64,000 nucleotides of DNA. Source: Amyelois transitella (lineage: Eukaryota; Arthropoda; Insecta; Lepidoptera; Pyralidae). Below are positions 46,701-57,000 of this stretch, one piece after another. The first letter of the stretch is position 1; every line of letters starts with the position of its first letter. The notes under the pieces are model-generated. The model searched no databases. It saw nothing but the letters and a program-made list of their open reading frames with translations, and was not told the origin of the DNA. The stretch is from positions 3,675,501 to 3,739,500 of the forward strand of contig NC_083519.1 of assembly GCF_032362555.1 (NCBI RefSeq). The letters run 5' to 3'. Made by a program: the position numbers and the translations under genes.

Positions 46701-49700
46701 CAAGCCATACAGCTGAACGTGACCAATCAGTCTCTCTGAGATTGTTTAGTCCGTCTACACAGAAAGGAATAAAGAGATGATTATATGTATGTATGTATTT
46801 AAGAAACTTACATTCCTTGGTGCTGTGACGTCATTACAGAAGTAGCAGCCTAGTTGTTTGCCCTGTATGTACGCGGATTCTACAGTGGCGCCCTCTAGCG
46901 GAGCTGCGATTCCGTGCCTCATCACGAGGTAGCTGTCGAAACCCAGAGCCGCGTTTATGACTATCTGAAAGAAATATGTAAAGGAAACAAATTTGTTAGG
47001 CATTTTTTTAATCTGAAGGTTTTTTTTCGGTATTACCATAAAAAAAAACTCGTAAACCTACCATAATAATCTTTATAATTAATTTGTATTATGGGAATTT
47101 GTATTAAATATCCATCTATATCCTAAATCTACTAAACTTAAAAATAGGTAATTTAAAAGTCTGCCTGTTACGTTTTAATATTTAAACCGAATTATAATTT
47201 TTTTTTTTATATAGGAATGACGGTAGTTTATAAGCGGAGGTCGCATATGACCATATTTTACACGAGAGAAATTTAAAAACTGGTTAATTTTTGTTGAGAA
47301 TTTTCAGGTTAATTGAATGCGATTTATCTTGATACCATGTTTTACCCGCAGTTTCGCCCGCGCGAATTTAACGCCACCTACAAAAAATACAGGCTTTTCC
47401 GCTAATCACACGGGGACTATAGTTTTTACGGAGATGAAAATTACCCCATGTCTACTCTTCATTTTATATAAGTAAAATTTCAAGAAGATTACTTCCAACA
47501 AACTTACTTTCGCATTTATAAAATTAGTTGAGATTTTCCAAAGACGGTACCTACCTTTCCAAAATGGGCAGCGATGAGTGTAGGCAGCCATCTTGCTTCC
47601 CTCGTGTCGAGCAATAGGAAAATTACATCATGTTCTGCTATAGCTTCTGCAAGAGTCTTCACGTTAGAAATCGTTTCTTCCATAAGGGATTCCCCAACTG
47701 GGTGCCCCGGCATCGGAATGTGGAGAGGTAGGCCTTTGGTTATCTGATAGCGTAACAAAAATAAATGTATTAATCTATGGTACTTATACATTTAAAGAAA
47801 TCAAAAGGACAGTAGTTTATAACCCTATCAGGGTTATAAACTACTGTCCTGTCACTATTTGAATCTCAATTCCAACATAAAGCCATACATACAGCTTAAC
47901 ATGGCCCTTCAGTTTTGTCAAGACTGCTGGCTCTCTCTACCCGCAAGGGCTATAGACGTGACTATATGTATGTATGAATGTAAATTGTGCAGAGGAAGAC
48001 ATAATTCCAATTCTGCAGAAAGAATACATATGGAATTTATTCTTGATCTGAACTTTCATAACGACGTCCCCAATTTGATAACAATACGTCCGCCTACGCT
48101 TTCTCCTTCACACTCCCTTGTATATTTGCTTAGTCCACCTGACCTGATATAATAATAATTATGACTTACAGCGGTAGGCAGTATATTTCTTAGGTTATCA
48201 GCGGCAGCCTCTGCTTTCCTACGGCCTCCGTTCAGGCAGTCTTGGAATGTGTACAGCACTTGTCGTGTGGGATTAGAGTATGACACTTTGCCGTTGTCAA
48301 CGAATGATATGTGGCGGAAGCCCCAAGCCTGTAAAAAATAAGTTAGAACTGGAGAAGTGCGCGTTCATCTTCTTCTTCCTGGCTGAAGTCCCGGTTGCAT
48401 CCTCACCACTCTGGAGGAGCCCGGGGTAAGCCCTTGAAAATGAAACCTGGATTGGGTGAGTCAGATTTTTACATGAAACGACTCCCGCCTGAGCTCCGTA
48501 ACCTTTGCAGGGGAACCTAACCTGTATTGGATCATATGGTTACACATTCAGTTGCCTGAATGTGGCAATGAGCATTTGTCAGTTATCAAACTAATGTATG
48601 TATATAACTTCGAAAATAGTCACTGGTAAGACAAACAAAAGATACAAAAGGCAGTCGAAATGCAAAAATATATTTAAATTCTTAAGAGTGTCAGGGTATG
48701 CGGGTGAGACTATCAAAGATATCGAGTAATATTTAGTGGAATGTCGTAAAAGGCGACTTAGGGTTAGTTAACTTGGGATTCTTCTTTTAGACGATGGGCT
48801 AGCTGTTGGCGCTGCCTTTCCCCGTAAGGAATAAAGACGTGATTCTATGTATGTATGAAGAGCAATTTCATTTGGAAATAGTATTGGGTGGGTTTCGGCT
48901 TTCAAAAGACGGGCGCGTTGTTTGCGAGAGAATGTCAAAAGAATGATTGTGCGTCCTTCACATCTACTGATTATAAAATAACATATATTAAGCACACTCT
49001 ACTAATAAGTTTTACTCTAAATATAAAAGATTACCAGTAAATCTCTTGCAACGTGACATCCCAGGGTTCCAGCACCGAGCAGTAAGCACTTTGTAGTCTT
49101 CATCACATCAACATCGATGTCAGGCACCAGTCGCCATTTCATCAGCTTGATGTTCAGATCTGATGATGTATCTATTAATCTAGAACATTGATTTATTTGA
49201 TAAAAGAGATTTGCAGTTAATTATGGCTAGTAAAATGAAATGCATACCTATAACTGAATGAAAGTGCAGGTGTTTATCTATACTAATATTATAAAGCTGA
49301 AGAGTTTGTTTGTTTGAACGCGCTAATCTCAAGAATTCTGGTTCGAATTGAAAAATTCTTTTTGTGTTTAATTGACCATTTATCGAGGAAGGCTTTAGGC
49401 TATATAACATTACGCTGCATCTATTAGGAGAATGTGAAAAACACGGGGAAAATTATTCACCCTTGAGGTCTCAATGATGCCAAAAATAACTATTCCACGC
49501 GGACGGAGTCGCAGGCACAGCTAGTATGTAATAAAATCAATATTTCACAGCCACGTATAAAAAAAATCTTAGCGAGTATCGGTAAGTAATAACTCCCTAA
49601 GATTTTCGTTCTGTTCGCTTGGAAGCACGCCGCATGATTATTTCTGACATTATTATTTTGTCTTTGTTTAGTAAGGAAAGCCAAAAGCCGTTACCAACAA

Positions 49701-52149
49701 TAGTTGAGACTTATTAGAAAGAGGTAGGTATATTAACTTACTTCAAGGGGTCCATAGATGCAGACATGTTAGCCAGTTTGGGTCCAAAGTTTCCTTTATC
49801 ATTCCTTTCCCAGCCGACCCAGCCGGCACTTTCGACAGCTTGAACATTCTAGAACATTCATTTGAAGGAAAAGAAGTAATATCCAGTCAGCATTTTTCCA
49901 CTTGTTGTTGCGTACTTCTTTTGAATCATCCACTTTCATCGATTTTTTCATGCCAGCTTGTTTATTTTTGGTACTCTTAAGAAATAATATTTGTAGAAGC
50001 TTCCTTGCTAGTATTGTAGTGAAGATAAATAAAGCAAGAGTCAGCTTGTTTTCTTCCCATACTTGTAAAAGGCAATCAAATTAAGGGAATGGCTAATAAA
50101 ATTAATCTTTTGGGCGATGAACTAGCAACCTGTCACTATTTTAAATCTCAATTTCATTATAAAGCCATACAGCTGAATGTGGCCTGTCAGTGTTTTTAAG
50201 ACTGTAGCTTTGTTTACCTCACAAGGGTATAAGCGTGCCTATATGTATGTATGTACTTACATCAGGTACTTCAATAGTGTAGATCAAACTATTTTCCACT
50301 CCACCACTGGCACTGCATCTCAAACCTAACACTTGTACAATTTTACCAGCCAATCCTGGGTAATGTTCTAGTAATGCTGCTAAAAATAACCGCAAAGGCC
50401 AACCAGGGTTCCCGGTATTACTTGAGTCGGCGAAACACAAATATAAATCCTTCAAGTCTATGTTTAAACTATTGTTGTCTATTTGCAATACTTTTGATAA
50501 TGGGTGTACTGAAACTTTGTCATTTTCCTTTGTTACAATAAAATATGCTCTCTGGTCAGTATCTAGATTTTTGTAGCCAGTAGCTATAACATCAGTTTGT
50601 TTGTTGTTGAAGTGTTCATTTAAGGATTTACTTTTTTCCTTCAAATGAACTATTGGCTGAGTTGGTGCCGGGAATGCAAACCAGTAATAATAATGAAATT
50701 TCTTGAGATCCTGCAAAAGTTTAATAAAAGCATGATTATCTACTAAATTAAAAGCATATTATGTTATAAAGTTTTCTTAAATATGAAAGTAATACCTATC
50801 AAAGCATTTAGTAATTCAATATTTAATGATTATATCAATGTTCTGTCCTGTTAATGGAAAACGGTATTAATGTAGACTGTAAAAGTCACTTAAGGGAAAG
50901 GCTAATAAATTTGAAATTCTTCTTTTAGCATGACATTATTTGAATCTCAATTCCATCAGAAAAAAATACAGATGAAATTCTTCTTTTAGCAACCTGACAT
51001 TATTTGAATCTCAATTCCATCAGAATAAAATACAGCTGAATATTAGCTTTAAGTCTTTGTAAGACTGTTGGCTCTGCCTACCACATACTGGATAAACACG
51101 GGATTATATGTACATATGTAGAACAGAAACTTACAGCAAATGACAAGATAATAAAGTTTAACAAAGAACAAGGTTTGGTGATCCATAATTTCTTCTTTAT
51201 ATTTGTCCAAAACTGTTGTCCTATTGTGTTCAGAAGTTGTGCTTTGTCAATGGTCTTGAACTCTTCAATTGTATTCTTATTCATTAGAGTCCCAGTCACA
51301 CTTTCATAGTACTGTTCTGGTTGTGGGGTTCTGTAATATATTTTTAATTCAGTTGGTAAAAATGGTTTAAAATTCTTTTAGCTTATAAGTATTTTTTTAT
51401 TAAAAATAGTATCACTGAGTTTGTATCTTTAACACAAGTCTCAAACTCACTTTGATGCCAACTCAATCTGTGTGTCTTTATTTAATACTTATGCCAAGTT
51501 TATTATTGTTTCATCATTCTGTGGAACTTTTTTGTCTGGTTGCCTCTGAGGCACAAGAACTTGGTTTCGCTTTTTCTCTACAAATTTTATTAAAATCAGT
51601 CCAGTAGCCATTTAGCAAACAGAAACGAAAATGTACACTAAGTCTGTCTATGGTCTTAACAATATTTAAAAAACATAGTTCATTTTGATTTCATTATGCA
51701 AGAATCGATAAGAATCTAATAAATTATAGGAATTCCTTGCTTTATCAAGGAATTCCTTCATGTATACAAGTCATCATGATACTGATGGCTCTCTTTACCC
51801 CGTAAGGGATAAAGACGTGATTTTATGTATGTATATACAAAGTCACCTTCATAATGAGTTTACATAGTAGGTAGTCTACCTACCTGTGCTATTTAGTTTA
51901 ATCTTTTACGAAATAATATTAACAGTAATGTAAATAGACTTTCGGAAACCTGTTGAAAGACGTCCCGTCAACCTCGAACACTGGGCCTATGTCTTGCCTG
52001 TAAGTGAAACGCCCAAAAATTTGTTTTGTTGGCTCGTTCAATTTATCGACGTCCAATTTAACTTCAGTTAAAGTGTGCCAAAATGATGGATGCACGAAGG
52101 ACATAAATGGAACATATTGGATGATCTCATTTTGTTCTGTTGTAGACAT
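43775..52149 (-). CDS. Atg7: Autophagy-related protein 7, E1-like activating enzyme
   Basis: Atg7 activates Atg12 and Atg8 with ATP and passes them to Atg10 and Atg3 in autophagosome formation; it is cytosolic and homodimeric. Eleven exons join in frame: 51950-52149, 51135-51330, 50261-50710, 49742-49848, 49035-49179, 48170-48328, 47555-47743, 46812-46964, 45296-45411, 44205-44493 and 43775-43810, giving 679 residues, close to the usual 700. The N-terminal domain starts [20 protein letters not shown]; a second landmark is [16 protein letters not shown]. The adenylation domain has the nucleotide loop [17 protein letters not shown] (G353-G358) and [16 protein letters not shown]. The catalytic cysteine is C544 in [20 protein letters not shown]. 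The tail has [14 protein letters not shown] and an acidic end, SDDEDED. All key residues are present and the gene looks intact. Introns are rich in family A repeats. It is convergent with mRpL2. Confidence 0.97.
43845..43906. repeat. Near-perfect 28 bp hairpin in the last Atg7 intron
   Basis: The left arm AGTATATGTGCATGTTGTTA (continuing to 43872) and right arm (43879-43906) are reverse complements with one mismatch over 28 bases and a 6-base loop (AATTAT). The 62-base unit would fold in RNA from either strand. It is in intron 10 (43811-44204). Confidence 0.85.
44577..44815 (+). repeat. Family A repeat, decayed, Atg7 intron 9
   Basis: AAGGGAAAGGCTTATAAATT, TTGGGATTATTTTTAAGGCA and ATGAGCTAGCAACCTGCC match the family A middle; flanking parts are weak. 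It is antisense to Atg7. Confidence 0.5.
44895..45075 (-). repeat. tRNA-derived SINE, Atg7 intron 9
   Basis: The head on the minus strand reads CTGTGGCGCAGCGGTGGTGC (A box) and GGTCCCGGGTTCAATCCCGG (B box). The tail side has GATAGTATATTTTATAATAA and CCAACACCCAGGCCAATGAG. Same family as 37809-38165. Confidence 0.7.
45120..45250 (-). repeat. Family B repeat, Atg7 intron 9
   Basis: AAGAGAGTTATGAATGTGGA, TGAAGCGAAAGACGTCTGCA and GGGATCGTGGCAAGTGAAAA, ending in GAGGCGTGATTTATGTATGT, is the reverse complement of family B. Confidence 0.65.
45516..46213 (+). mobile_element. RTE-type LINE tail, Atg7 intron 8
   Basis: It starts CTAGCGACCCGCCCCGGCTT and ends TCTTTATAATATTAGTGTAG; CGGTCCAGTCGTTTTTGATC precedes the end. 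This is the typical 3' region of an RTE-type LINE. The CG-rich start matches the piece at 37859. There is no coding sequence. Confidence 0.6.
46266..46570. repeat. Two SINE heads facing each other, Atg7 intron 8
   Basis: At the left, a plus-strand tRNA-like head (GTGTGTGGTTAAGGCGTATA and GGTAACAGGGTTCGAATCTT). It is followed directly by a 5'-to-3' reversed SINE of the 12077 family (about 46340-46570), whose own head at the right reads GTGGGATTTGAACCTGTGC on plus. The shared GCAGGTTTTCTCACGATGTT segment is present in the second. Confidence 0.6.
46585..46800 (+). repeat. Family A repeat abutting the Atg7 exon 8 donor
   Basis: CTGTTTGGTTCCTAGCACTT, then GGAATCTCAATTCAATCATC and GCCATACAGCTGAACGTGAC, ending TTATATGTATGTATGTA. 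The tail ends about 11 bases from the exon 8 splice donor (GT at 46811-46810). It is antisense to Atg7. Confidence 0.7.
47340..47520 (+). mobile_element. LINE tail fragment, Atg7 intron 7
   Basis: CCGCAGTTTCGCCCGCGCGA, then GACCTGC-like CCACCTACAAAAAATACAGG and AATCACACGGGGACTATAGT match the piece at 53530-53680; both resemble the 3' end of an RTE-like LINE. Confidence 0.5.
47806..47850. repeat. 45-base perfect palindrome, Atg7 intron 6
   Basis: AGGACAGTAGTTTATAACCC then T, a 3-base spacer ATC, and the exact reverse complement. The right arm ends where the truncated family A copy at 47846 begins. Confidence 0.85.
47846..47985 (+). repeat. Family A repeat, 5'-truncated, Atg7 intron 6
   Basis: CCTGTCACTATTTGAATCTC, AGACTGCTGGCTCTCTCTAC and GGGCTATAGACGTGACTATA, then ATGTATGTATG. 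It is antisense to Atg7. Confidence 0.7.
48377..48640 (-). repeat. SINE lacking its tRNA head, Atg7 intron 5
   Basis: TCCCGGTTGCATCCTCACCA, CCTGGATTGGGTGAGTCAGA and AACCTAACCTGTATTGGATC match the body at 12077-12448. The head end is missing. Confidence 0.65.
48740..48857 (+). repeat. Family A repeat with internal deletion, Atg7 intron 5
   Basis: GTCGTAAAAGGCGACTTAGG, TAGACGATGGGCTAGC joined directly to TGTTGGCGCTGCCTTTCCCC and AAAGACGTGATTCTATGTAT. It lacks about 100 bases from the middle. It is antisense to Atg7. Confidence 0.65.
49270..49520 (-). mobile_element. LINE tail, Atg7 intron 4
   Basis: Plus strand CTATACTAATATTATAAAGC followed by GTTTGTTTGTTTGAACGCGC, ending CGCGGACGGAGTCGCAGGCA and CAGCTAG: an RTE-like 3' tail in minus orientation. 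Confidence 0.55.
50045..50257 (+). repeat. Family A repeat abutting the Atg7 exon 3 donor
   Basis: GGGCGATGAACTAGCAACCT, AGCCATACAGCTGAATGTGG and GGCCTGTCAGTGTTTTTAAG, ending CTATATGTATGTATGTAC. The tail runs into the exon 3 donor (GT at 50260-50259): the intron starts GTAAGTACATACATAC. It is antisense to Atg7. Confidence 0.7.
50870..51117 (+). repeat. Family A repeat with an internal tandem duplication, Atg7 intron 2
   Basis: The segment GAAATTCTTCTTTTAGC..GACATTATTTGAATCTCAATTC..AAAATACAG occurs twice in a row (about 50918-50972 and 50974-51033). It ends GGATTATATGTACATATGTA about 17 bases from the exon 2 donor (GT at 51134-51133). It is antisense to Atg7. Confidence 0.65.
51783..51835 (+). 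repeat. Family A repeat, 3' end only, Atg7 intron 1
   Basis: GATGGCTCTCTTTACCCCGT and AAGGGATAAAGACGTGATTT, then TATGTATGTATAT. It is antisense to Atg7. Confidence 0.6.
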
Positions 52150-52439
52150 TGTAACTTTTTATAAATAAAACTGTTCTATTTTATATTTTCCAAATATTTT
52201 CATACAACCATCCACCAAACACAATTCAAAACAAATGTCATGTCAAGTGCCAAATGTCAACAAAATGAAAGTCATTGATTGTCAAAATCAGCTGTTACTC
52301 TTGTCGCCCTACCTCAGTGCCTTAGAAATTAGTCATTCATTCATTTTAGTTTGCAATTTTTTTATAAAAATTATAATGCACATTTCCTTTTACTTTTAAA
52401 ATACCATTAATTCTAAGTATAATGTCAAACTAAAACTAA

Positions 52440-52767
52440 ACCTATAAATAAAGAAATAAGTAACAAAAATGTATAAATTGAAGGTCTCTGAATAATATTA
52501 TATCGACATGCGAGAGCTTTCCCACTACTGGCACTGGCAGCATTGTCGTAACGAATGGCAATGGCTGGCTGATGGTAATTTTTAGCCCTCGGGCTCACGA
52601 GATACCTCAATCAGCTTTTTCGTTACCTGTGAATGATGGACAGATGAACCCCACGGTCCCAAAGCTTCTAGCCCTAATGGTTCATATTTCTGCCTCATTT
52701 TATAGCAGAACCGGCTTTGGATTTGGCATCCCGAAGAGAAAATGGCGGAAGTAAACTCCAACGGCAT
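52440..52767 (-). pseudogene. Decayed mobile-element ORF fragment (tentative)
   Basis: On the minus strand one frame reads RFCYKMRQKYEPLGLEALGP then WGSSVHH, and after a break another reads NYHQPAIAIRYDNAASASS. The pattern LGLEALGPWG, then about 30 residues, then an AIQRGNAAS-like block recalls proteins of arthropod mobile elements, but I cannot name the family. Broken in at least two places and short. It may equally be chance. Confidence 0.3.
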
Positions 52768-53529
52768 TTTTAAACTTTACCTTTCAAACCAGCAAAAGAG
52801 GCAAAAGCTACTTAATGCAAATATAACTTTATAACAAGTTTTATGTCTTCTTGGTGTGTAGTCATTGAGTCACCATGTTCATTGACTTTAATGATCCGTA
52901 ATTGAGTCACCATGTCCATTAACTTTAGTGATAACCTTAATTCCTGTAAAGTCGGACAGCTACATACAATACAGGGTGATTTATTTTTGGAGACTATTGT
53001 TGTAGTGTGTTGTAAACCTCAGCTACTACCCAGGACAGCGTCACTGTTGAGCTGAAGTCAGCTGAACCGATCTCGTAGATTAATAAATTGTATTTCAGTT
53101 ATGATACTAATTCATCTTACATTAAGACATTTAAACTTAGTTATTAGATTCCGTGTATAATAAATTCATGTATCCGCCCGTGTTCGTGATAAGCGCATTG
53201 GTTGCTTTTTTAACTCACTCCGAAGATTAAATACTTCTTTATTATAAAATAAAATATAACAAAATAAAACAAAAGGTATTGAGAAAAGTCAAAGATTCGT
53301 TTCCTAATGTCAATGGCGTTCTGCAGTATTTTTGAAGATTTTTACAAAATAATTTTAATATAAGTTTACTTCCATGTAGGACGTTTATTATTTAGGCCGG
53401 CAAATTCGAAATTATTGTATCTATAACAGGTAATAATTTTGTTTACACATTACATGCCAAGTTTAACTCTTATTTTGCACCTTGATGAGAGTTTCTTATC
53501 TAGACCGATACTTTTATGATGTATTCGTT

Positions 53530-53680
53530 TTTAGCCGCAGCTTCGCCCGAATTTATGGCGACCTGCAAAAGAATACTGGTTTTTCGCAAATCCCACGGAA
53601 ACTTTAGTTTTTACCACGCTGGTACCCCATGTCCTCCTCTAGACTCTTTATAAATAAGCAAACTTTCAATAAGAGTAGTT
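53530..53680 (+). mobile_element. LINE tail fragment
   Basis: CCGCAGCTTCGCCCGAATTT, GCGACCTGCAAAAGAATACT and AATCCCACGGAAACTTTAGT parallel the piece at 47340-47520. Confidence 0.45.
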
Positions 53681-53689
53681 ACCGGCACT

Positions 53690-53910
53690 TTAGAATAACC
53701 ACTCATATTTTCCTGTGGATGTACGCGACTAAGGAAAGGCTAACGCTGAAACTTTGGATTCTTCTTGTAGGCGATGGGCTGGAAAACTGTCACTACTTGA
53801 ATTGAATATTAATTCCATCATTAAGCTGGACGTGGCCTATCAATCTTAACAAGACTGTTGGCTCTGTCTACCCCGCAAGGGATATAGACGTGACTATATG
53901 TATGTATTCA
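53690..53910 (+). repeat. Family A repeat
   Basis: GGCACTTTAGAATAACCACT, GCGACTAAGGAAAGGCTAAC, TTCTTGTAGGCGATGGGCTG and AACAAGACTGTTGGCTCTGT, ending GGATATAGACGTGACTATAT and a GTATGTATT tail. Confidence 0.7.
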
Positions 53911-54080
53911 AGAAGATTGGTTCAGTAGATAAGGCATGAAGAGACAAGCTTATTTTCGAATTTATAATACTGGGATAGGTAAATCGGAAAGTTGTATAAC
54001 TATACATCTGTGAAGTTGCGGCCGGTATATTTTTTACTTCCATTTCTATACATTCTTTACAGCCCAAATTCAAATTCACC

Positions 54081-57000
54081 ATGGCTATAAATTCATCACA
54101 TGTTATGCGTAAGAAAATTGAACCGAAGGCATCGTCGGGTACTATGTCGCAAAGTAGCAGTGGACCATCCCATGTTATGACGCTTACAATCACTACTACT
54201 CAAAGTAGTATAAATGGCGACAGCAGATGTAGAATCGGAAGAAAAAAGGGATTGCCTTCGCCCTATCTCACAGCAGATAAGGTTAAGTTATCCAGAGTAA
54301 CAGAAAAGAAAATAATACATAAAAAACCACTTGATCATGATAAATCGGTACCTTTGGCAACTGACGTTTACAGAGCAAACTCTGATGAACTTAGATTTTT
54401 AAAACATAATAACAAGAAAGTCAAAAAGTCCGTGCTGACTCTACCAAATGAATCTAATGCTGAAGGTATAGTCTGTACAGTAAGTGACGTAAATGATATG
54501 ACTGAATTCAATAAAGATCAACGAGATCGTGAACGTAAAATAAAAAATAGAAAGCGGCTACCAATACAAACTAGAAAGCCTCGTATCAAAGCTAAAGACT
54601 TCGAATATTACGACAGAGATGCTCGATACTGTTCCCAGATGAATATTGATTTAGACTGTAGTTCTACTGACATGATCAAATATTACAATGGGGATGGTAA
54701 GAGGGTGTCAAATAAATATGCTACTGACAAAGTATCTGAAACCGAGTCCAAGCTGGACCCACACGACGTATGGGCTGTACTAAGGAATATAAACCGCTTT
54801 CAGTTCACCCCCTCACCACCTTTGTCAAATTATAGTGTGCAATCAAGGAAGAAGAAAAGAATGAACAAAAAACGTAATTGTCGTAAAGATGCGCGGTAAG
54901 TAAATTTTAATTGGTAATTGGAATCAAATAGTAATAACACAGTACAACAAATATCCTCCCAACAGGTATAAGAACCTAAGCAACTATACTAAATTCATTG
55001 GGTGCTAGATATCACACTCACAAATTTTATTATATATTTCAGAGTCATTGAGACTTGCCGCACTGAAGAATTTGCTTACATTTCAAGCTATGATGTGAGC
55101 AGGTCTCGTACAAACTTTTCTCAAGCTTCGAGCATTGATCGTATTACGGTGATAGATAAACAAGATGACTTTAATCACTTGTGTCAAGAATTTGAAAAGA
55201 AATTAACTCAAACTACTATGATGATAGATTCAAAAAATCTTAAAGGACAAAATAAACTAAAATCGGGCAATCAATCTTTTGTAACTAAGAGAAATAATAA
55301 ATTAGTTAAACCGGATAAAAATACAAAAATTTATTTGCAACCTAAGGAAAGAGGTAATCAGTTAATGCCAGGTAATCAATCCGCACCTTTTATTGATAAG
55401 AAACCCATTTTAAATATGCCCAATGGCGGCCAACGTCCAGATTTCAACAAAGATGCAAATGAAAGTTCAAATGCCCATAAAATTGGTTTAACTTGTTTAG
55501 AATTTAAGGATGATCTTCGTGGTCACAAAGATCAAATTGATAAAGAGCTGCAGCTGCAGTCACCATACAATACCACTCTATGTTCTGTTAATTCAGGATC
55601 AAGTAAAGCAGGACTTAATGATTTTGTAAATCGAACTAAAGCAGGTAAGACATTCACCTTTTCATTGCTTCCATCAATGTTTGAAAAAAAAACATTAATT
55701 CGAAATGACCATGACCATGTTAATAATTTTCTTAATACATATTTCAGAGGAGAATAATAGATCTGTCTATTCAGACGAATCATATCAACAAATGAAAGGC
55801 ATCACAAAGGTAGTTCTTAGCAAAGCACCAGATGCTGTAGTACCAAAGCGCAATATTCCTTCAAGTCCTATTCGCAAACCTCGTTTAGTAACCACTATGC
55901 CGAGTACAATGCCACCAAAATTAACACTTACTGAAATTAAAAGAAGACTCGCATACTTAAGATTTCCTATCGTAGTTCTTGAAAAGGATGAACTAGGTTG
56001 TTCCTCAATTGAAGTTCCTTCATTTGAACCGGTCCAGTTTCGCGGTTTGGACCAACATATATGGCCGTTTATGGTAGAGTGGCAAAAACCCGCTGAAGTT
56101 AAGAATAAGTCGAAAAATAACAACAATGTGTCTGAAAATATTCAACAAGGAAAAGGCAAGCATTCTATATCGAGAGTCACTAACAATAACAATTCGTATG
56201 AAAATAAAGCACTTGTTCCAAAAGAGAAGAAGTTTTATATTTATAACACAAAGAAAACTGATCCAAAACGTGTTATTGCTGTGCCAGAAGCTAAGGCTAT
56301 AATACAGCAACAAATAAAATCGAAACCTATGAAGCAGTTCAAAGACAAAATGTTAAAACTGCTTTACAAAAACTCGACTGAAGAATTCAGAGGTAATAAC
56401 AACCAAACTGGTGGTCAAGGTGATGTGAACAATCAGAAAATACTTCAACATATTAATATTGAGAATCCAGTAAAAAAAGTTGACGCCGCTACTGATGCCA
56501 GATCACCTCGTCAGCAATTTGCTACGCAATCGAATCGACGTGCGTTAGGGAGTCCACAAAAAGAGCGGAGTCAGGTGGCTTTGCCACATATACACCCATG
56601 GGCTAAAGGTAAATGGGCTAGCGACTTTATAGATAGTGTCATAAAGAAGGTCAAAAGTGGTATTTATTATACCCAGGAAAAGAAAGTTGTATGTAAAAAG
56701 TGCTGTAAGGGTAAGTCAAACTTGGTAATCTTTATAATTCTTTTTTTTTTTATTATTAGATACCGATATTTATTTATAACCTTTTCTTTCATAGTCTCAA
56801 AGGAAGTGTCAATACAAACGACTTTGTCGAGTGTGAAATGCAACACCGATTTAAACAAAACTAACAAGATTGATGATATGAACATAAAAAATGATTATCA
56901 AAAGATACCTGGATTTGATGAAGTTTTAGCACCTGTTGAAATTAAAAGTTTGAATATGAAACAAATCACGGTTAAACATTGTTTGACAAATGTTCTGTTA

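Larger units (their letters stand above)
52150..54080. other. Divergent interval between Atg7 and the 1393-residue gene
   Basis: It holds the 5' ends of two divergent genes. It contains a decayed minus-strand coding scrap at 52440-52767, a LINE-tail fragment at about 53530-53680 and a family A copy at about 53690-53910. A TGAGTCACCATG segment occurs twice close together (about 52866-52880 and 52903-52917). Confidence 0.45.

Noticed and set aside
54181-54195. Minus-strand ORF over the start of the 1393-residue gene (53894-54193)
   Set aside because: It is a shadow of exon 1; the plus strand has a good start context and continues across introns.
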